Below, one piece after another: positions 14,169 to 22,062 of a DNA stretch of 22,062 nucleotides (positions are counted from its first letter, which is position 1; each line of letters opens with the position of its first letter). The stretch is from positions 1 through 22,062 of the forward strand of contig JAYMGJ010000511.1 of the NCBI GenBank assembly GCA_037178675.1, written 5' to 3'. A model generated the notes under the pieces. It had not been told where the DNA came from, searched no databases, and saw nothing but the letters and a program-made list of their open reading frames with translations. Origin of the DNA: Scleroderma bovista (Eukaryota > Basidiomycota > Agaricomycetes > Boletales > Sclerodermataceae). The position numbers were made by a program, and so were the translations under genes.

Positions 14169-15036
14169 TCAGTTTTGTTTGATGCAATAGACATCTATAG
14201 TCAGCTGGATCCCCATTCGAATTCCAAGGCAATGAGGAAGATAAGTATGCGACTCACATGTCTAACTTTCTCATCAATGCACACTTTATTTATCCTGCTG
14301 GTCTAAAGTCGGTTGCCGATCTGGGGAGCATGCATTGGTACAAGACTACCATATCATGTAGTAGGTGGTCTCAGTCATCCGCGCCAATCCGTCTCTCCTT
14401 CTGAAATTCCTTATCCCTCATCTCTGCGAGCTGATGAAGGTATTTGTTTGTACCTGAGCTCTCGTAGCGTAGTCGGCCAATCAAGTTTCATTCTCATTCC
14501 GTCCAGGTGCGGGCGTCCAAGTTTCCATCGATGACAAGATCTAGGTGAACCAACAGAACTGCAATTTATAATCACCACATTTTTGATCCAGTCTGTCTCA
14601 ATGCATTCAAATCCGCGGACATGGGCTCACTGCATGATTCCCACAGGAGGTTCTTTTGCGCACAAATGGCGAGGTTGATGACTTCATGGTGGCATTTGGC
14701 TGCATTCGTTGGAGTCTGCTCGTAATATCAGAACGACATCTGATTTTCTGTGACCGCCATCTTACCAGATGATGGTTCTCAAAGAGCAGTTGAGGGTTGA
14801 ATATTTCACCCTCCCTGGGAGCGTTACACACAGGTGAGTCAATCGACATGGAACCATTGTGGCTTCGAGGAATTGAAGCAATGATAATGGTTCGGACCGG
14901 GTGACACAATTGGAAGTTGGTCGGACGAGATGTCGAAGAACGCAGGATCACAAGCGATAAAAACCCGGAGTGGGCACTCCGACTGCTCACAATACCCTTC
15001 CAGTGCGTCCCGCTCAGATTTCTCGTAGCAACCAAC
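14169..15036. other. Intergenic region between RPC1 and MET17
   Basis: About 870 bp without a supported gene. Frames of up to 147 codons exist on the minus strand (15050-14607), but they match nothing and overlap the MET17 start. The region should hold the RPC1 3' end and the MET17 promoter. Confidence 0.45.
14835..14841. promoter_or_regulatory. Gcn4/Cpc1-type (bZIP) binding site upstream of MET17
   Basis: TGAGTCA is a perfect match to the palindromic TGASTCA site bound by Gcn4/Cpc1 proteins, the regulators of fungal amino-acid biosynthesis. It sits 196 bp before the MET17 ATG. The match and position are seen; binding is inferred. A single 7-mer can occur by chance. Confidence 0.4.
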
Positions 15037-17008
<1,972 letters not shown>

Positions 17009-17358
17009 CGGAGGATTTCTTGTAAATGCCAGAAAACTGTCGGGAAAATGGGAGAATACATAGTAGAATTTTGGGGCTGGTTTTGAAGAGCGGCTTTCGT
17101 TTCTTTTACGTCCAAAACACCTTGAAAACCAGTGTGTGGTTTTCACCTTCATTTTCACTGAAATCTCTTGGGTTCCGTAAACGTTATCAGTCTTTCAATT
17201 CACCGGACATGGCATTGTCAATTGCCTGGCTTAGCCTGAACATGGCATTTTTTTCCAGGCTCCAAATATCGGGTAGTCGATGGGAATAGTTACAAGGGTC
17301 AACATGCGGTGTATTCGTGTTTAAAATTTGTTTCTGTAACTTTCGAAACATGATCTCT
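17009..17358. other. Intergenic flank between MET17 and the transposon
   Basis: About 350 bp of A/T-richer sequence with no supported gene. It presumably contains the MET17 3' untranslated region and ends at the TTA target site of the transposon. Confidence 0.45.
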
Positions 17359-17361
17359 TTA
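17359..17361. repeat. Target-site duplication TTA, left
   Basis: TTA directly precedes the left terminal repeat (GAGCTAG...) and is repeated at 20630-20632. A 3-bp T-W-A duplication, typically TTA or TAA, is the hallmark of PIF/Harbinger insertion. Confidence 0.85.
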
Positions 17362-17430
17362 GAGCTAGTTCGGAAACCTGAAATGTTGCCCAAATGTTCT
17401 ATTCCATAGTTTGGACATGTTTGGATGGGT
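17362..17430. repeat. Left terminal inverted repeat of the Harbinger element
   Basis: It starts GAGCTAGTTCGGAAACC and ends TTTGGATGGGT. It matches the reverse complement of 20561-20629 at 67 of 69 positions, the differences being T/C and A/G transitions. Sequence similarity stops abruptly after the final GGGT. Confidence 0.93.
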
Positions 17431-17598
17431 TTGGAAGGGTTAGCAGATTTTATACCCCGCCAAAGGACTTTGAATTTGAACCTTGTCTCGCAGATGGATT
17501 ATCAAGCTGATCTTAACAACCAGCGACTCATATGGGCCTCTGTTGCTTCACTTGCTGCTTCATTATCCCACTTTACTGTTGAATCATTTATTTCTTCT

Positions 17599-18878
17599 AT
17601 GGCTAGGCAACGCAGCGGCCCACCAGCTTCTTGGAATGATGAGGAAACCGCAGCATTGATCCAATTCTTGCATACAAATCATGCAGAGGCAGGCGACAAC
17701 GGGAATTTCAAGAAACGTACATACAATGCTGCTGCAGAGCACATTAGTGGGCTCCTCACATCTGGACCACCAAAAACCGGTGAATCGGTGAAGAACAAAT
17801 GGACCAGCTATGTAAGTGTTTGACTGATTGTTGATCGTCTTTGATTAATCATCGTGATATCTCCCAGTTTCGAAAGACATTCACAGAAATTGAGGAATAT
17901 CGACAGAGGTCAGGATGTCACTGGGACAATGATCTTGGTGCTGGAATTGAAGGGGAAGATGCATCAAGCGTCTTTAAAGATTATGTGAAGGTCTGTAGTC
18001 TCTATTTCTCTCCTTTGTTCATGACTAACTTGGCCTTTTGGCCCCTCCAGACCCATCCCCATATGCGCCATTTCAATAACAAGGGTTGGGAGTATTATCA
18101 TCTCGTACAGGCCATTATTCCGACCAATACTGCTCGTGGGACAAATGCATTTACCGCAGGTACACCTGGTAAGTGTGCTATTAAATCGGATGTGGGTACA
18201 CTGCTGACATTTACCCCAGCAGAACAAGATCCATCCAGCGTTCCATCCTCCAACACCATTCTCCCATCACCTGATACCATTGTTCCACCATCCAGTTGCC
18301 CCCCGTCCCCATCTAGTATCATGCCACCGCCATCCAGTAACACTCCGCTGCCACCCTCCAGCAGCCTTCCACCCCCCACCTTCAACCCGAACACTTCCTC
18401 TACTGGCAGCAAGTGGTCGCATTCTGAAATGGACAATGGGGGGATGTCTGCCTTCCCATTTTCCCAAGATTCGGACGTTCCTACGGCCCCTTCAGCAAAG
18501 AGGGCAAACCTGGGCTCAGCTGTGAGCTATGCCAGGTCTAGAGCCAGCTCGCGCATGGCTCTTTCTCCAGGACAAGAGACCCTGATGCTTGGTATGCAAG
18601 GCTCGCTCAACTTGCTTACTTCAAGTATCAGCAGCTCGCTACAACCGGTGACGCCCACAGCTCAACTTGTTTCAGAGAAGCGTGCACAGGCGCTTCAAAT
18701 GCTGAAGCTACAAGACAATGATTTCCCAAGGCCCCTCAAAACATTCATCCGGACTATGATTGCACACGACTCCGGATTCGTTGACGTGTATTTGTTGACA
18801 GAGGACAAAGTGGAGCGGCTTGAATATGTGATGCTTGAATATACCAGTAAGACTGGTAACTTCAGTACATCAGCTTAG
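17599..18878 (+). CDS. Harbinger Myb/SANT-like DNA-binding protein
   Basis: This is the accessory protein of the element; in related Ping/Pong and Harbinger systems it binds the element's ends and helps the transposase into the nucleus. Exons are 17599-17811, 17868-17990, 18051-18168 and 18220-18878, giving 370 residues. Residues about 10-95 form the Myb/SANT-like trihelix region: ASWNDEETAALIQFL, then VKNKWTSYFRKTFTEIEEY and SGCHWDNDLGAG. A Pro/Ser-rich linker covers about 155-215, and the C-terminal part has a helical segment (SEKRAQALQMLKL). The last intron could be skipped without breaking the frame, and its acceptor is a tandem CAGCAG giving one residue more or less. The start at 17599 places the domain close to the N-terminus, as in relatives; in-frame ATGs at 17425 and 17491 would add 58 or 36 residues. 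Confidence 0.85.
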
Positions 18879-19040
18879 TGTACCAATATCATGCCATACT
18901 ACATACGTGATCAATGAAATATTTTCAGCACAGAACAGTAGAATTGGTGGGTGTGGAAACTGCTCGCACACTGTGACCTAGTAGCAATGTAGCATTTATC
19001 GTCGTGCTAAGTCATATGTACTAGGTCTACATGAATGGTA
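18879..19040. other. Convergent 3' spacer inside the transposon
   Basis: 162 bp separate the two stop codons. It must contain both polyadenylation regions. No other feature is seen. Confidence 0.4.
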
Positions 19041-20486
19041 CTAGTCCAAGTCTGATCCTACATTGCCATCCTCTTCGGAGCTGAGTGAATCATTGTTGTG
19101 ATAGTTGCCCTCACGAATGATATGCTGGTAATCCTCCCACATGTGTTGAGCAATGTGGTCACGAAATTCCCGTACCACTTGCAATGAATCGTCTGCCGGG
19201 ACATCCTCCTGGACCTCCCCTGCAAACCCCCCAACCCCTTCCCCATTGTGTGCCACTTCACCGTTGTCTTGCCCCAGCACCGGACCTTCATTACCATCAT
19301 GAATGCGGATAAAATTGTGGATTGCACATAGTGCAACAGGGATACGTGCCTGTGTGTAAATATTGTAGTAAGTAGCGCCATGTAAATGAAAACATACCTG
19401 TATTTGCATCTTGTACTCGGGTGACAGAAGGAGAACACGAAAGCGACGTTTCAGCACGCCAAATATCCGCTCAACTACGTTCCTTGCAGATGCATGTCTT
19501 AAGTTAAAGAGCTCTTCTTTATTGACAGGCCTACAAAGATCAGTACAACCAAGTTAACGTAGTAGTAAATAGACATACCTTAATTGTGCACGGCGCCACT
19601 CAGCGAGATGGTACCGAACATTGCGATATGGGACAAGAAGTTCTCGACGGTGTGGAAACCCGGAGTCGGCAAGAAAGAATTTACCCTCTGGGATATGTAG
19701 ATCTTTTGAGCGGGCATCCTGATAGATACGTGCATCTGTCGCAGAACCCTCCCATCCGGTGAGAGTGTAGGTGAAAAGGAGGTTGAAGTCGCACGCGAAG
19801 AGACAGTTCTGTGAAAGAAAACCCTTGCGGTTTCGGAACACCGCCCGCTGACTTGATGGTGGGGCAGCGTGGATGTGGCTGCCATCCAGTGCACCAATCG
19901 CATCCTTGAAGTACGGCCAGAATTGAGGGTTGTTGCGTATCACATCATGAATGTCCGTCACAGCAGGCATTCGAACATACTTTGTGTAGAATGGGGTAGA
20001 CGAGAAAATAAAGATCATTTTGCGGAAGTAGCTAAAACAAGTCAGCATACACGTAGGTTAGATGATATAGCAGACATACCGTGACACCGTTTCATTGGAT
20101 CGCTGAAACCGCTCACCAGAGTGTCTGATGCTGAGCCCAGTGACACTCATATACAAGAAGATCGCCAGTTGCTCTTCCAGCGATACAAACTTAGAGTCAT
20201 CATGTCCAAGCTCGCGAAGCTCATCAACAAGTCCAACGAAGATGTGTGCGTGCATTCCGAGTTCACATCTAATGCGGTCTGGATGACCGATCAGTAGTTC
20301 AATGACCCAGGCTTCACCGGACAGAGCTGAAGTATGATAGGGGATGGGATTTTTCTTGATCGTATTGAAATCGATTATGGTTGCGATCATGGACATATAG
20401 GCACTGGCAACAATGGCGGCATGTTGCAAGATACGCTGCCGTTCTTCCACTGCAAGGGGAGTGGGATCGCCGTCGTCAATGTCCAT
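19041..20486 (-). CDS. PIF/Harbinger DDE transposase (DDE_Tnp_4 type)
   Basis: This nuclease excises and inserts the element at TTA sites. Minus-strand exons are 20486-20080, 20031-19579, 19530-19398 and 19349-19041, giving 433 residues, a usual length. An N-terminal helical region with a helix-turn-helix-like stretch (MSVTGLSIRHSGERFQRSNETVSRYF, here shown only by its key part LSIRHSGERFQRSNETVSR) precedes the catalytic core. Key acidic residues are D185 in GALDGSHI, D235 in GWEGSATDARIY, D258 in LADSGF and E307 in NVVERIFGVLKRRF. The C-terminal tail is acidic, ending SSEEDGNVGSDLD. The start at 20486 was chosen because it is the first ATG inside the terminal repeat; an in-frame ATG at 20597 lies within the repeat itself. 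No stop or frameshift was found. Confidence 0.92.
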
Positions 20487-20560
20487 GGAGAGGCTTAGGC
20501 TAATCAGCCAGCTGGCTTTGAATCTTTCGGACTCCAATTGCAGTGCTGCCACCTGTTGCC

Positions 20561-20629
20561 ACCCATCCAAACATGTCCAAACTATGGAATAGAACATTCG
20601 GGCAACATTTCGGGTTTCCGAACTAGCTC
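20561..20629. repeat. Right terminal inverted repeat of the Harbinger element
   Basis: This is the inverse copy of 17362-17430, 67 of 69 positions identical, ending GGTTTCCGAACTAGCTC-like at the TTA duplication. Confidence 0.93.
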
Positions 20630-20632
20630 TTA
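20630..20632. repeat. Target-site duplication TTA, right
   Basis: TTA directly follows the right terminal repeat and matches the TTA at 17359-17361. Confidence 0.85.
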
Positions 20633-20671
20633 GCGTCCGTCCACCTCTCGCCAGAACTTGCTGGGCAATGA

Positions 20672-21315
20672 TCGGAGCGACTCAGACTTGCCAGAAGGTT
20701 CTCCAGTTGTCATTCCTCACTCAATGCTGGCGGTGAAGATCGGAAGAAATCGCTCCTTGGGGAATCGCCCAAACCCTGTGAGAGTGCGCCGGTATCGTTT
20801 CATCTACAGCTGCCGGACACGTACATAGTAACATATTCCGGTACAGTGTCGGTATCCTTTCCAGTGCACAGAAGATGCCTGGCGAGCGTGTCATCAGGCC
20901 TTCAGGAACTTGTGTTCTATGCGCCTGGCAGAGAGGTGGCAGAAGAGCAATTCCGTCTCTCATCTGTAGTGGTGTTCCGTCACGCCACGGGAGGACAGCA
21001 AGACCAAAACCACGCATTCAAACTTCCGTGGTATGAAAATGATGTCCTTTTTGGAGGCTTTCCTTTCCGATATCGGTATGAGACGTACATGTGTTGCAGA
21101 TCTGTATCATCAGCCCGGGCCAACATAGTAGGCCTTTATTTATCATAACTCTGTCCAGATTTCACTTTGGGCCTCGGACCCACCGGCGGAGCCAGAACCA
21201 ACACGTTGACGATCATCTGCTCACAATTGATGAGGCTGCGCTGTTCAGGAGGAATGAAGAGGGCGTGGCTTGCGTGCACGCGCGCACGTCTGCAAATTCC
21301 GACTTGCAATCATGA
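20672..21315 (+). CDS. Unrecognised coding-like segment, start not found
   Basis: An open frame runs from after the stop at 20669 and reads like protein between about 20780 and 21084 (for example LQLPDTYIVTYSGTVSVSF, LQELVFYAPGREVAEEQFRL, then YENDVLFGGFPFRYRYE). A donor at 21085 (GTACAT) and an acceptor at 21158 (TGTCCAG) join in phase to a second exon, 21159-21315, containing DDHLLTIDEAALFRR and ending with TGA. No ATG exists in the first exon, so a start or upstream exon is missing. It may lie left of the inserted transposon, in which case the insertion separated or truncated the gene, or the segment may be a remnant. I do not recognise the family; alternating hydrophobic residues suggest beta strands. 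Confidence 0.35.
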
Positions 21316-22062
21316 GCATGATTCAAGCACATTGTACCAACAGTGGCAGCCTTCGTGCTACCCCCGCCGCTGCCAATACGCATGTGCATGTGGTGCCATT
21401 GATACCAAATCAAGCCTATCTGCTTGCCACTGGGCTTGGCCAAGTCCTTGGTTTGTTTAGGAGATGCTACTCCTGGCATCTAGCTAATTTCCTCGATACT
21501 TGATATATCCTAGCGGGAATGTGTACTGGATCCAGCACTGCATTGACACGCTAGGTGATCACGGACGCCTAAGTTTCGTCCGACTATGTCCACAGAACAT
21601 AGCCCCCTTCTTTGGTATGCAAGTGTCATTATTCTGGACTTGACGCGTATTCAACAGTATTCAGGCTGCAGTCACCAGTGGGATTATCGAATCCTCAGGA
21701 CAACGGATATATTACGAGTTACACCGTCGTTCAGGTTGTTAACTAGAATTCTACGCAGTGGTGCCTGGAGACCGCCGAGATTTCCTTTCACAAACATCTC
21801 TCCCGCCGCCGCATCATGCAAAAAATGGTACACATCATTGCGGTTTATTTTCCAGATCGGTTTTAGCTCGTGGAGCAAGACAAACTTTGTACGCTATGCC
21901 TTAACAAGCCTGGACTGAAGTAACTTAATAATTACTGCGCTCCGGTGGGATGCATGCTCCGATTTCCCTCGAGTCGTTGCATTTCCCCAGTATCAACAGA
22001 CGACTCACAACATTGGTACAACACAACTTAATCAGATGGCCAATGCACTTACAGGTATTGAA
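21316..22062. other. Right end of window, no supported gene
   Basis: I see no recognisable protein. A minus-strand frame (about 21895-21684, reading KFVLLHELKPIWKINRNDVY at its start) looks somewhat protein-like but has no start or intron logic. Near 22051-22055, ACTTACAG on the plus strand resembles a splice acceptor, and its complement CTGTAAGT resembles a donor, so an exon of a neighbouring gene may begin or end just at the window edge. Confidence 0.3.

Larger units (their letters stand above)
17362..20629. mobile_element. Complete PIF/Harbinger DNA transposon
   Basis: The element is 3268 bp, bounded by 69-bp terminal inverted repeats and flanked by TTA on both sides. It carries the two genes usual for the superfamily, converging from the two ends: a Myb/SANT-like protein on the plus strand and a DDE transposase on the minus strand, with 162 bp between their stops. 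All exons are open, splice sites are canonical and the transposase acidic residues are present. The repeats differ at two positions only. These features indicate a young, probably autonomous copy. It lies between MET17 and an unrecognised coding-like segment and interrupts no gene that I can identify. Confidence 0.93.

Noticed and set aside
21586..21918. Plus-strand frame of 110 codons near the right end
   Set aside because: No motif, no homology recognised, and an equally open minus-strand frame overlaps it.

Overview
The window looks like a piece of a filamentous basidiomycete genome, most likely an Agaricomycete. The evidence is six dense, intron-rich housekeeping genes with introns of roughly 45-75 nt and GT...AG ends, several microexons, and proteins that read as fungal orthologues. 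All gene models below were built by hand from the translated sequence and checked for exon phase: each of the six housekeeping models and both transposon models sums to a whole number of codons.

Layout. Positions 1-3480 are gene-poor and hold a diverged duplication of about 1.1 kb (427-1512 and 2237-3241). Each copy carries a TATA box and a short gene for a cysteine-rich secreted protein; copy 1 is frameshifted relative to copy 2. Positions 3480-4383 show no gene and include a G/T-rich, triplet-like stretch. Positions 4384-17008 are a compact housekeeping block: TRS23 (TRAPP subunit, +), RIC8 (G-alpha chaperone/exchange factor, -), KGD4/MRPS36 (2-oxoglutarate dehydrogenase subunit, +), the proteasome alpha-1 subunit SCL1/PSMA6 (-), RPC1 (largest subunit of RNA polymerase III, +, 18 exons) and MET17 (O-acetylhomoserine sulfhydrylase, +, 13 exons). 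The first five alternate in strand, giving two head-to-head promoters of 122 and 141 bp and two tail-to-tail junctions. These genes are not functionally linked to one another; their closeness reflects compaction and shared promoters.

Positions 17362-20629 are a complete PIF/Harbinger DNA transposon of 3268 bp. It has 69-bp terminal inverted repeats that differ at only two positions, a TTA target-site duplication on both sides, and two convergent, intact, spliced genes: a Myb/SANT-like protein and a DDE transposase. In this superfamily both proteins are needed for transposition, so the element looks recently mobile and possibly autonomous. Right of it, 20672-21315 holds an unrecognised coding-like segment with no visible start; the rest of the window to 22062 shows nothing I can name.

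I did not find an undescribed multi-gene system. The most interesting items are the intact Harbinger element, the duplicated and frameshifted secreted-protein genes, and the shared GTCACG-repeat promoter of the proteasome and RNA polymerase III genes.
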